A stretch of DNA of 6,346 nt from Acidobacteriota bacterium (GCA_013813075.1 JACCSI010000076.1:1-6346); one strand, 5' to 3'. Counted from the first letter of the stretch, positions 1 through 6,346 are shown. Notes: generated by a model not told the origin, from the sequence alone. Translations and numbers: made by a program.

Positions 1-1
1 C

Positions 2-2749
2 GATCCACTGCTGATGAGTTATTTCTTTTTGAATCCCGGCGACCAGGGAGAAAAACAACCGGCGGTCCGCCTCGACTACAACCTGGGCACGAACCATCGC
101 GTGACCGGCACCTACAACCATTTCTTCGAGCAACGGGCGCAGGACCACATCAACGGCGCCGACCGACGATTCCCTGGCTCACCCAACTACCGGCGCGTGA
201 ATACGAGGCGGCCGACGCGCTCGCTCGCGCTGCGCTCGACGCTGACACCCAGCCTGGTTAGCGAACTGCGCGGCGGCATCACGCGCGGCGAAAGGTTGTT
301 CTTTGGCGACGGCAGCAGGAATGCGCCAAGCGCCTCGACCTTCGACGACACCAACGGCGTCGGGATTGACTTCGACCTGAACATCGGCCTCACCAACTGG
401 CATGTGACCGAGACCTTGTCATCGCGGAGCGGGTACCAATACAGCCTCGATGAGATCCTGAGTTGGCAGAAGGGGAAGCACAGCGTCACGTTTGGCGGCG
501 GCGCCTTTCTGGGCCGCGTCTGGCAGGACTCGCAGCAGTTGGTGCCGACCATCAATCTCCGCTTCGACCAGACCAACGATCCGGCGGCTGGCCTGTTTAC
601 GACGGGGAACTTTCCCGGTGCCTCCGGTGCGCAGCTGACGGACGCGCGCGACCTGTACGCGCTTCTGACAGGTCGCGTCGGCGCCGTGACCGGGCAGGCC
701 ACACTCGATCCTGACACGAACAGATATAGCTATCTCGGCAACAGGCGGCGCGCCGGTAAGCTCGACGTGTACTCGATGTTCGCGCAGGATTCGTGGCGAA
801 TCACGCCGACGTTGACATTGAACGCAGGCCTTCGCTGGGATGTGCAGATGCCGTTCTCGCCGTCGAACGACACGATGACCACCGCGAGTCTCGCCGACGT
901 CTGCGGCGTCTCCGGGATCGGTGGCGGCGGTATCTACGATGCCTGCAGCTTCTATGTGCCGGGCGCGGGTGGCGGCAAAGTGCCGGAGTTCGCGCAGTTT
1001 ACGACCGGAACGCGCGGATACCACACGGACTGGAACAACATCGCGCCCAACGTCGGCTTGGCCTGGCGACCCAATGTGCAAACCGGCTGGCTGCGCATGC
1101 TCCTCGGTGATCCGGAACAGGCGACGATTCGCGGCGGGTATTCGACGGCCTACGAACGCCAGGGACTCCTGGTGTTTACCGGCGTCTATGGGCCCAATCC
1201 CGGAAGCACGCTCAGCCTCACCCGCGATGCCAACACGGGGTTGGTCGGTCCCGGCGAGAGGTGGCCGGTCCTGTTGCGAGAGACGAATCGCCTGTCTCCC
1301 GCGTCATTCCCGGAAACGCCAACGTTCCCGATTGCGATCAGGCCTAATCGCGCTGACACCATCAACGCGTTTCACCCGGATATCCAGGTCGCCGCGGCGC
1401 GCTCGTGGACGGTCGGATTTCAGCGCGCCCTGGGCCGGGACATGGCGCTCGAGATGCGGTATGTCGGCACGAAAGGCGTCAATCAATGGTCGCAGCTCAA
1501 TTACAACGAGCGCAACGTGCTCGAGAACGGCTTCATCGACGAGTTCAAGCTGGCGATGTCCAATTTGCGCACCAACAATCTTGCCGGAGGCAGCCGAGCC
1601 GGATCTTTCGCCTACTTCGGCGAAGGCAGCGGCACCACCCCCCTCCCGATCTACCTCGCGTACCTGAATGGGCGGCAAGACGCCGGCAATCCAGCGGCCT
1701 ATACCGGTGGTGCCGCGACCTGGACCAACAGCACGTTCGCGCAGCGCCTGGTGCACACCAATCCCAATCCCAACGCGGTGAGCGGCGGGACCGCCTACGC
1801 GGCCCTCGATCTCGACGGCAACCTGACATTCCGCAACAACGCCCTCGCCGCCGGCCTGCCCGCAAATTTCTTTGTCGTCAATCCGCACGCCAACAATGTC
1901 AACGTCACCGATAGCGGCGCGTTCAGCATTTACCACGCCCTGCAGCTCGAGGTGCGCAAGCGGCTGTCACATGGGTTGTCGTTCAACGGCAGCTACCAGT
2001 ACGCGCTCGACGACACCTCCGCGTTCCTGGGATTCCACTACGGTCGCGTCTCGAATCCAAGCAATGCCGCCATCCGTCACGCCTTCAAAACGCAGTGGGA
2101 CTGGGCGATTCCTGTTGGGCGCGAGGCACGTTTCGGCCGCAACCTCAACTCCGTGCTCAATGCCATCGTTGGTGGGTGGCAGTTCAACGGCGCCGGCCGC
2201 ATTCAGCAGCGGACGGCAAATTTCGGCAACGTGCGGCTCGTCGGGATGACCAGATCCGAGGCCCAGAGCCTCTACAAGTTCGAAATCCGTCCGGATCCGC
2301 AGACGGGCCTGCTCACCGTGTTCACGATGCCCGACGATGTGATCTTGAACACGCGGCGCGCATTCAGCGTCAGCACGACGAACCCGAACGGCTACAGCGA
2401 CCTCGGCGTGCCGGAAGGCCGCTACTTTGCGCCCGCCAACAGCGCCGATTGCCTTCAGCTCAAAGCGGGCGACTGCGCGCCCCGGACGATGATGCTGCTG
2501 ACGCCGTGGTTCACACGGTTCGACATCGGGGTGACCAAGAAGATTGCGATCGGCGGCAACAGGAGCATCGAATTTCGCGCCGACGTGCTCAACGTGTTTG
2601 ACAACATCAACTTCACGGTGACGGACATCTCCCGTACGCCAGGATCGGGCGCGGGGATCTTTCAGACCGACTCGGCGTATCGCGATCTTGACAACACCTA
2701 CGATCCGGGCGGCCGTCTGGGACAGGTTGCGCTCCGCATCAATTGGTAG
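2..2749 (+). CDS. TonB-dependent receptor, Oar-like, C-terminal part (5' end outside window)
   Basis: Outer-membrane beta-barrel receptor of the large Oar-like type common in Acidobacteriota; such proteins import substrates using TonB energy, but the substrate cannot be told here. The frame is open from base 2, so the ATG at 14 is internal and the usual N-terminal carboxypeptidase-regulatory-like and plug domains lie upstream. Numbering from that ATG, about 911 residues are visible, nearly all barrel: alternating aromatic strands with Gly/Asn-rich loops, a strand pair near residue 20 (RLDYNLGTNHRVTGTYN), a central stretch NIAPNVGLAWRPN, the late motif EFRADVLNVFDNINF (853 on), and a C-terminal strand ending in Trp (QVALRINW), as expected for Bam-mediated insertion. 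The only cysteines form two close pairs, 297/311 and 813/821. No frameshift is seen. Family assignment is firm; ligand unknown. Confidence 0.9.
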   Translation, partial: DPLLMSYFFLNPGDQGEKQPAVRLDYNLGTNHRVTGTYNHFFEQRAQDHINGADRRFPGSPNYRRVNTRRPTRSLALRSTLTPSLVSELRGGITRGERLFFGDGSRNAPSASTFDDTNGVGIDFDLNIGLTNWHVTETLSSRSGYQYSLDEILSWQKGKHSVTFGGGAFLGRVWQDSQQLVPTINLRFDQTNDPAAGLFTTGNFPGASGAQLTDARDLYALLTGRVGAVTGQATLDPDTNRYSYLGNRRRAGKLDVYSMFAQDSWRITPTLTLNAGLRWDVQMPFSPSNDTMTTASLADVCGVSGIGGGGIYDACSFYVPGAGGGKVPEFAQFTTGTRGYHTDWNNIAPNVGLAWRPNVQTGWLRMLLGDPEQATIRGGYSTAYERQGLLVFTGVYGPNPGSTLSLTRDANTGLVGPGERWPVLLRETNRLSPASFPETPTFPIAIRPNRADTINAFHPDIQVAAARSWTVGFQRALGRDMALEMRYVGTKGVNQWSQLNYNERNVLENGFIDEFKLAMSNLRTNNLAGGSRAGSFAYFGEGSGTTPLPIYLAYLNGRQDAGNPAAYTGGAATWTNSTFAQRLVHTNPNPNAVSGGTAYAALDLDGNLTFRNNALAAGLPANFFVVNPHANNVNVTDSGAFSIYHALQLEVRKRLSHGLSFNGSYQYALDDTSAFLGFHYGRVSNPSNAAIRHAFKTQWDWAIPVGREARFGRNLNSVLNAIVGGWQFNGAGRIQQRTANFGNVRLVGMTRSEAQSLYKFEIRPDPQTGLLTVFTMPDDVILNTRRAFSVSTTNPNGYSDLGVPEGRYFAPANSADCLQLKAGDCAPRTMMLLTPWFTRFDIGVTKKIAIGGNRSIEFRADVLNVFDNINFTVTDISRTPGSGAGIFQTDSAYRDLDNTYDPGGRLGQVALRINW

Positions 2750-2763
2750 GGAACCTTTCACTC

Positions 2764-2794
2764 GTCCCTGCAGTATTCTTTCTGGCAGAGGGAC
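2764..2794 (+). promoter_or_regulatory. Possible hairpin covering the ribosome binding site of the next gene
   Basis: GTCCCT at 2764-2769 is the exact reverse complement of AGGGAC at 2789-2794. GC/GC at 2770-2771 and 2785-2786 can extend the stem past a two-base bulge, leaving a 13-base loop. The right arm overlaps the best Shine-Dalgarno candidate (AGAGGGA, 2787-2793) for the GTG start at 2805. It could be a weak terminator after the receptor gene or could limit translation of the next one. No T-run follows, so a standard intrinsic terminator is unlikely. A stem this short may be chance in GC-rich DNA. Confidence 0.25.
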
Positions 2795-2804
2795 ACACTG
2801 AGGC

Positions 2805-3455
2805 GTGGATACCAGTCAGATTCTCACGATTTTTCTCAGGGGGGCGCTCGGGTCGCGCGGGCGCAAGCGCGCGCGCAGGGCGGCCGGTTTTCTGGGCGGC
2901 AACAAAGGGTTTCTTGGCGCCAGCGCCGTGCTCGGCGCCGCAGGCGTGGCCTGGGGTATTTACGAGACGATGCAGCAGAGCGCCGCGGCAGCGCCTGCCG
3001 CACTTGCGCCGGCCAGTGTACCTGCCGCACCCAACGCCTTGGTGCCGCCCATTCCCGGCGTCACCCCCGACGATCGTGGCTTCCCGCTGGAAGTGTTGCG
3101 CGTCGTGCGTCTTGCTGTCTCTGCGGCCCGCGCCGATGGCGTGTTGCTGCCCGCTGAACGCGCGCTCATTCTCAGCCACGCACGCGAGGCCGGGGTGGAG
3201 TCGGTGGTGGAAGTCGAGCTCTCGGCGCCACGGCCGCTCTCGGAAATCGTCACGGGAGTAGCGGACGACCAAGCGAGACGCGATCTCTATATCCTGGCGT
3301 TCACCATCGTGCGGGCCGATGAACACGTCAGCGGCGCCGAGCGCGTCTATCTCGCTCAGCTTGCGCACCACCTCCACTTGGATGCTGCCGCCATCGCCCA
3401 GCTCGAGGCCGACACGGCATCGCAGATCGACGCGACTCCAGATTCCACCTTGTAA
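2805..3455 (+). CDS. DUF533/TerB-like membrane-anchored protein
   Basis: Protein of 216 residues resembling the DUF533 (YebE-type) inner-membrane family, which carries a TerB-like helical domain; no biochemical role is established for the family. Order: a basic segment (R15-R25); a Gly/Ala hydrophobic segment (about 36-52, GFLGASAVLGAAGVAWGIY) typical of DUF533 and a likely membrane anchor; an Ala/Pro-rich linker (about 58-88, including VPPIPG at 80-85); then an all-helical domain (about 95-205). That domain shows two acidic, TerB-like repeats, AARADGVLLPAER (107-119) and IVRADEHVSGAER (168-180), followed by YLAQLAHHLHLDAAAIAQLE. The GTG start at 2805 is preceded by AGAGGGA 11 bases upstream. 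The next in-frame Met is residue 56, which would lose the anchor. The gene begins 55 bases after the receptor stop. Family call is good; function unknown. Confidence 0.75.
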   Translation: MDTSQILTIFLRGALGSRGRKRARRAAGFLGGNKGFLGASAVLGAAGVAWGIYETMQQSAAAAPAALAPASVPAAPNALVPPIPGVTPDDRGFPLEVLRVVRLAVSAARADGVLLPAERALILSHAREAGVESVVEVELSAPRPLSEIVTGVADDQARRDLYILAFTIVRADEHVSGAERVYLAQLAHHLHLDAAAIAQLEADTASQIDATPDSTL

Positions 3456-3474
3456 AGAATCAGCCCGGTTGAAA

Positions 3475-3542
3475 TTGTCAGTCAGCAGGCCGAACCCTGC
3501 GGTCGTCAGCCCGCACCGGGGGTTGAACCTGTGGACTGACAA
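3475..3542. repeat. 68-base nested inverted repeat between the TerB-like and GYF-AIM24 genes
   Basis: A perfect 9-base arm pair, TTGTCAGTC (3475-3483) and GACTGACAA (3534-3542), encloses further complementary blocks in register: CAGG (3486-3489) with CCTG (3528-3531), AACCC (3493-3497) with GGGTT (3520-3524), and TGCGG (3498-3502) with CCGCA (3511-3515), around an 8-base loop. Total pairing is 23 bases, interrupted by small internal loops and a 4-base bulge. Short direct repeats overlap it: TCAGCCCG at 3460 and 3506, and GGTTGAA at 3467 and 3521. No T-run follows the right arm, so it is not a classic terminator. It could be a REP-like element, a relic of a small transposable repeat, or a structured leader for the gene starting at 3574. 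The pairing is seen directly; its role is not known. Confidence 0.6.
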
Positions 3543-3562
3543 CTCGTCAACTGAGCGTTTCC

Positions 3563-3568
3563 GGAGAA
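3563..3568 (+). promoter_or_regulatory. Ribosome binding site of the GYF-AIM24 gene
   Basis: GGAGAA lies 5 bases before the ATG at 3574. It fixes the start there rather than at in-frame codons further upstream (from 3319), which would lie inside the preceding TerB-like gene and add a low-complexity Ser/Arg-rich stretch unrelated to either domain. Confidence 0.75.
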
Positions 3569-3573
3569 CACAG

Positions 3574-4608
3574 ATGTACGGATCCCAGCAGTGGTACATG
3601 GCGATTGGCGGACACCAGGTCGGCCCGGTCGCGCAGGATGAGATTGTGTCCAACCTGCGCAACGGCAGCCTCGACGTCGAGACGCTCGTCTTCACGAACG
3701 GGATGGCGAACTGGCAGAAGATTAAAGACGTTGCCGCCTTCGCGCCGTTCGTCGCGGGTGGCAGTAGCGCTCCCGGGGGGGCCGCGCCGCCGGCCGCGCC
3801 TGGCCGTCGCGCCCACGACATCGACTTCGTCATCCATGGCAACGAAATGCAGTTCGTCGAAGTCGAGCTCGATCCGGGAGAGGCCGCAATTGCCGAAGCC
3901 GGCGTCATGATGTACATGACCCAGGGCGTCGAGCTCGAAACGATCTTCGGCGATGGCTCCAATCAGCAATCGGGCGGGGTGCTCGATGCGCTCTGGGGCG
4001 CGGGCAAGCGCATCCTGACCGGGGAAAGCCTGTTCATGACCGTGTTTACCAACAAGAGTGGCGCCAAGCAGCGCGTCGCCTTTGGGGCGCCGTACCCAGG
4101 GAAGATTATCGCCATGGACTTGAAAACCCTGGGCGGCCAACTGATTTGTCAGAAGGATTCGTTCCTGTGCGCGGCGCGCGGCGTCGCGATCGGCATTGCC
4201 TTTCAGAAAAAAATCGGCGTCGGCTTGTTCGGCGGTGAGGGCTTCATCATGCAGAAGCTCGAAGGCGACGGGTTGTGCTTCGTGCACGCCGGCGGCACGA
4301 TTCACCATCTCGACCTCGCGGCCGGCGAGAATCTTCGCGTCGACACCGGCTGCCTGGTCGCGCTGCAACCGAGCGTCAGCTATGACATTCAGTTCGTCGG
4401 CAAGATCAAAACGGCGCTCTTCAGCGGCGAGGGCATCTTCTTCGCGTCATTGCATGGCCCGGGACGCGTCTGGCTGCAATCGCTGCCGCTGAGCCGCATG
4501 GCCGATCGAATCTACAAGGCTGCGCCGCGGACTGGCGGTCACCGCAAGGAAGAGGGTTCGATCCTCGATCGTGTCGGGGGACTGGGCGATCTCATCGACG
4601 GGAGGTAG
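3574..4608 (+). CDS. GYF_2 domain-AIM24 (TIGR00266 family) fusion protein
   Basis: Protein of 344 residues with two domains. Residues about 6-55 form a GYF_2 (DUF4339) domain, with WY at 8-9, GP at 17-18, and the late GMANWQKI (43-50) carrying the conserved Trp 47; GYF folds typically bind proline-rich peptides. A Gly/Ala/Pro linker (about 61-80) follows. Residues about 83-305 match the AIM24/TIGR00266 beta-rich family: GEAAIAEAGVMMYMTQGVE (102-120), then FTNKSGAKQRVAFGAPYPGK, HAGGTIHHLDLAAGENLRVD and the closing GEGIFFASLHGPGRVW (285-300). The yeast member is a mitochondrial inner-membrane organisation factor; the bacterial role is unresolved. There is no signal peptide, so it is probably cytosolic, perhaps membrane-associated. 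The basic, Gly-rich tail (316-344) looks disordered. A run of seven G (3775-3781) sits in the linker. The next gene follows after 29 bases. Confidence 0.87.
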   Translation: MYGSQQWYMAIGGHQVGPVAQDEIVSNLRNGSLDVETLVFTNGMANWQKIKDVAAFAPFVAGGSSAPGGAAPPAAPGRRAHDIDFVIHGNEMQFVEVELDPGEAAIAEAGVMMYMTQGVELETIFGDGSNQQSGGVLDALWGAGKRILTGESLFMTVFTNKSGAKQRVAFGAPYPGKIIAMDLKTLGGQLICQKDSFLCAARGVAIGIAFQKKIGVGLFGGEGFIMQKLEGDGLCFVHAGGTIHHLDLAAGENLRVDTGCLVALQPSVSYDIQFVGKIKTALFSGEGIFFASLHGPGRVWLQSLPLSRMADRIYKAAPRTGGHRKEEGSILDRVGGLGDLIDGR

Positions 4609-4626
4609 TGCTAGCATTCGTGCGTC

Positions 4627-4632
4627 CGGAGG
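4627..4632 (+). promoter_or_regulatory. Ribosome binding site deciding the MBL hydrolase start
   Basis: CGGAGG lies 5 bases before the ATG at 4638. An in-frame GTG at 4608 overlaps the preceding stop codon by one base. It has a GGAGG only 2 bases away, too close for normal initiation, and would place ten extra residues in front of a clear signal peptide. The ATG at 4638 is therefore preferred. Confidence 0.8.
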
Positions 4633-4637
4633 TCCCA

Positions 4638-5621
4638 ATGTTTCGTTCGACCCGTCTCGTGATTGCGCTGGCGACCGTCGTCGTTGCGGCCGCGGCCGCT
4701 GCGCAGCCCCGCACCGCCTTTCCGGAGAAGCGCGGATTCCAGAAGTCCGATTTCCCGCGCATCGTCAAAATTGCCGAAAACGTCTACGGCTATGAGGACT
4801 TTCACTCCGCCGGCATGATGACGGTGAGCATGTTTGTCGTCGGGCGCGACGCGGTGATGCTGGTGGACGGGCAGGGCAGTCCGGCGGCGACGCAGCGGCT
4901 GATGGATGCCATTGCGACAACGACGGGGAAGCCAGTCAAGTGGTACGTCGTGGGATCGGACCATGGCGACCACACGGCCGGCAACATGGTGCTGCCGGCC
5001 GGCATCAAGTGGTACGTCCATCCGGCGTCGCGCGCGCAGTTCGAGCGTGACGCCTCAACGGCCAAGGGCGCGAACGAACGTGCCATGGCCGACGCCGCGG
5101 CCAAGGGCACGGCGGCGCCGGCGCCGCGCGTGGTCGTCATCCCCCCGGCGGCGATGACCGGGGATAAAGAAGTCGTCGATGTTGGCGGGATCGAGGCCCA
5201 GGTTCTGTTCCTTGGCCGGGCGCATACCGGGGGCGACCTCATGGTGTACCTGCCGCGACAGAAGATTTTGTTCATGAGCGAGGCCTACCTCAATCGCGTG
5301 TTTCCGGCGATGCGCTCGGCGTATCCATCGGAGTGGGTGAAGACGCTCGATAAGGCCCTGGCGATGGACGTCGAAATTTACGTCCCAGGGCATGGCTTCG
5401 TCGAAGACGCCAAGGCGTCGCGCGAGGAGCTCGTCGAATATCAGCAGGCCCTGAAGTACGTGATTGGCGAAGCCGCGCGGCTGCACAAGCTCGGCCTGTC
5501 GGCGGAAGACGCTCGCAAAGAGGCGAACTGGGGACCGTACAAAGAATGGATGCTGGCCGATTCCCAGGACCTGACCGCCATTCGCAAGGTGTACGAGGAA
5601 CTCGCAGGTACACTGAAGTAA
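4638..5621 (+). CDS. Secreted MBL-fold metallo-hydrolase with non-consensus metal site
   Basis: Protein of 327 residues. Residues 1-22 form a Sec signal peptide (MFRSTR, hydrophobic core, then a run of Ala), with likely cleavage before Gln 23, so the enzyme should act in the periplasm. The rest is a metallo-beta-lactamase fold of the glyoxalase II/quinoprotein-relay type: VDGQGSPAATQRLM (77-90), the metal motif SDHGDHTAGN (107-116), GRAHTGGDLMVYLP (193-206), LFMSEAYLNRVFP (211-223) and VPGHG (249-253). Candidate ligands are H109, D111, H112, H196 and H252. The first His of the usual HxHxDH is Ser 107, and the usual bridging Asp is Glu 215, so metal content and activity may differ from classic members. 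The C-terminal helical region (about 258-327) is usual for this branch. Substrate cannot be inferred. The DUF6526 gene follows after 8 bases, suggesting co-transcription. Confidence 0.88.
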   Translation: MFRSTRLVIALATVVVAAAAAAQPRTAFPEKRGFQKSDFPRIVKIAENVYGYEDFHSAGMMTVSMFVVGRDAVMLVDGQGSPAATQRLMDAIATTTGKPVKWYVVGSDHGDHTAGNMVLPAGIKWYVHPASRAQFERDASTAKGANERAMADAAAKGTAAPAPRVVVIPPAAMTGDKEVVDVGGIEAQVLFLGRAHTGGDLMVYLPRQKILFMSEAYLNRVFPAMRSAYPSEWVKTLDKALAMDVEIYVPGHGFVEDAKASREELVEYQQALKYVIGEAARLHKLGLSAEDARKEANWGPYKEWMLADSQDLTAIRKVYEELAGTLK

Positions 5622-5629
5622 GGCACGGC

Positions 5630-6055
5630 ATGACCGAACAGTCTTACGCGTCACACGGGCATCACCCCATCCCGACCTACGTCGCGGCTGTCTTTGGATT
5701 GGTCGCCATCGTGTGCCTGGTCGGCGCGTGGGCCTTCGGCTGGCCGACGCATGAGGCCGGCACCGTCAGCCTGTCGCTGTCGGTCGCGGCTCTCGTGGCG
5801 ATCTCGCGCCTCTACACCACGCGCCTGCAGGATCGCCTCATCCTGCTGGAGATGAAAGTGCGCTGCGCCGAGGTGCTGCCGGCGGGGCAGGATGAGCGCC
5901 TCGGCGAGCTCTCGCCAAGGCAGGTGGTGGCGCTGCGCTTTGCGTCTGATGCCGAGCTCGGAGCGCTGCTCGATCGTGCGATTCGTGAGCACATGCCGCC
6001 ACGCGCGATCAAGCAGGCCATCACGCATTGGCGCGGCGACCATTTCCGGGCGTAG
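5630..6055 (+). CDS. DUF6526 family membrane protein
   Basis: Protein of 141 residues matching the DUF6526 pattern as I recall it. It has a short polar His-containing N-terminus (MTEQSYASHGHH), two hydrophobic segments likely to span the membrane (about 15-37 and 44-60), then a conserved cytosolic part: LQDRLILLEMKVR (66-78), SPRQVVALRFASDAELGALL (95-114) and the closing IKQAITHWRGDHFR (127-140). No function is established for the family. The ATG at 5630 has AAGG 6 bases upstream (5620-5623), overlapping the stop of the MBL gene. An in-frame upstream start exists inside that gene but lacks support. With an 8-base gap it is probably co-transcribed and translationally coupled with the MBL hydrolase. 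The frame is intact and the length is typical. Confidence 0.82.
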   Translation: MTEQSYASHGHHPIPTYVAAVFGLVAIVCLVGAWAFGWPTHEAGTVSLSLSVAALVAISRLYTTRLQDRLILLEMKVRCAEVLPAGQDERLGELSPRQVVALRFASDAELGALLDRAIREHMPPRAIKQAITHWRGDHFRA

Positions 6056-6078
6056 AGCGCTCGCTCCCTCCACCACTG

Positions 6079-6312
6079 ATGACCCCGGAAGAAAAGCAGG
6101 AAGTCGTTCATCTCATCGAGGCGCACGAACGGACCGTGGCGATATGCCGCGCCTGCGCCGAAACCGCACGTGACCTTGCCTGGGAGGTCAAGCGCGGCAG
6201 CGCGCCCGGTGCCGGGGCGCTGCGTCAAACCATCGAGGAGTCGGAACGCGTCCTCGCGGATCTCGGTCGGCTGGAGATCGCGATTGCCGAAATGAAAGCC
6301 GCCCTGTGGTAA
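6079..6312 (+). CDS. Small helical protein of unknown function
   Basis: I do not recognise this 77-residue product. It is predicted almost wholly helical: a first amphipathic helix (about 3-38, EEKQEVVHLIEAHERTVAIC), a short Gly/Ser/Pro turn (SAPGAG, 41-46), then a second helix (about 47-76) rich in Glu, Leu and Ala and able to form a helical hairpin or short coiled coil. The only two cysteines, C23 and C26, are four residues apart in the first helix; with no second pair a zinc ribbon is unlikely. There is no signal peptide or membrane segment. The ATG at 6079 lacks a good Shine-Dalgarno sequence; a TTG at 6028 would overlap the DUF6526 gene and is less likely. It sits 23 bases after that gene, so read-through transcription is likely. 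Codon use resembles its neighbours. Confidence 0.6.
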   Translation: MTPEEKQEVVHLIEAHERTVAICRACAETARDLAWEVKRGSAPGAGALRQTIEESERVLADLGRLEIAIAEMKAALW

Positions 6313-6346
6313 GAGAGCTGTTTCTCGCGTTCCTGGCCCAGCATGA
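6306..6346 (+). CDS. Possible start of a further gene, cut by the window end
   Basis: A GTG at 6306 overlaps the end of the previous gene by 7 bases and opens a frame reading MVRELFLAFLAQH up to the window edge. Such short overlaps are common within operons, but only 13 complete codons are visible and no strong ribosome binding site precedes it. If it is not a gene start, the last 34 bases are simply intergenic. Confidence 0.22.
   Translation, partial: MVRELFLAFLAQH

Noticed and set aside
1967..2761. 264-codon - strand frame opposite the receptor C-terminus
   Set aside because: It is antisense to well-supported barrel sequence and shows no recognisable domain.
3319..3573. In-frame N-terminal extension of the GYF-AIM24 protein
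   Set aside because: It overlaps the TerB-like gene and crosses the inverted repeat, while the ATG at 3574 has a good ribosome site and starts right before the GYF_2 domain.
3456..3573. Promoter in the gap before the GYF-AIM24 gene
   Set aside because: TTGAAA, TTGTCA and TTGAAC -35-like words are present, but none has a convincing -10 box at 16-18 bases, and they overlap the inverted repeat.
2739..3962. Long open frame of about 407 codons on the - strand
   Set aside because: It runs antisense across the receptor end, the TerB-like gene and the GYF-AIM24 gene. Its product is low-complexity and shows no family motif; long antisense frames are common in GC-rich DNA.
4207..4213. A7 run inside the AIM24 domain as a programmed slippage site
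   Set aside because: The zero frame continues through conserved AIM24 sequence to the expected end, and no meaningful alternative product or stimulatory structure was seen.
4608..4637. GTG start overlapping the AIM24 stop codon as start of the MBL gene
   Set aside because: The ribosome site is only 2 bases away, and ten extra residues would precede a clean signal peptide; the ATG at 4638 has CGGAGG at good spacing.
1..6346. CRISPR array, insertion sequence, tRNA or phage genes
   Set aside because: Both strands were read for regularly spaced repeats, transposase or integrase motifs and tRNA-like arms; none was found.

Overview
The window is high-GC bacterial DNA with every supported gene on the + strand. 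The best lineage guess is Acidobacteriota, perhaps Vicinamibacteria. It rests on the Oar-like TonB-dependent receptor style, a periplasmic MBL-fold hydrolase and a DUF6526 protein. This is inference from protein flavour, not from a marker gene. I see no mobile element, CRISPR array, tRNA, rRNA or prophage signature.

Layout: (1) 2-2749, the C-terminal part of a large outer-membrane TonB-dependent receptor; its N-terminus lies before the window. (2) 2805-3455, a membrane-anchored DUF533/TerB-like protein. (3) 3475-3542, a nested inverted repeat filling most of the gap before the next gene. (4) 3574-4608, a GYF_2 domain fused to an AIM24/TIGR00266 domain. (5) 4638-5621, a secreted MBL-fold metallo-hydrolase whose metal-binding motif departs from the consensus. 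(6) 5630-6055, a two-helix membrane protein of the DUF6526 family. (7) 6079-6312, a short unrecognised helical protein. A further gene may begin at 6306 and run off the end.

Gaps are short (55, 118, 29, 8 and 23 bases), so 3574-6312 could be one transcript; the MBL and DUF6526 genes are the most tightly spaced. The receptor is probably a separate unit. The genes do not form a pathway I recognise. The most suggestive pairing is the TerB-like protein, with its Pro/Ala-rich linker, next to a GYF-AIM24 protein, because GYF folds bind proline-rich peptides. That link is a hypothesis.

No clearly new multi-gene system is evident. The items most worth a second look are the altered zinc site of the MBL protein, the 68-base inverted repeat, and the TerB-like/GYF-AIM24 pair.
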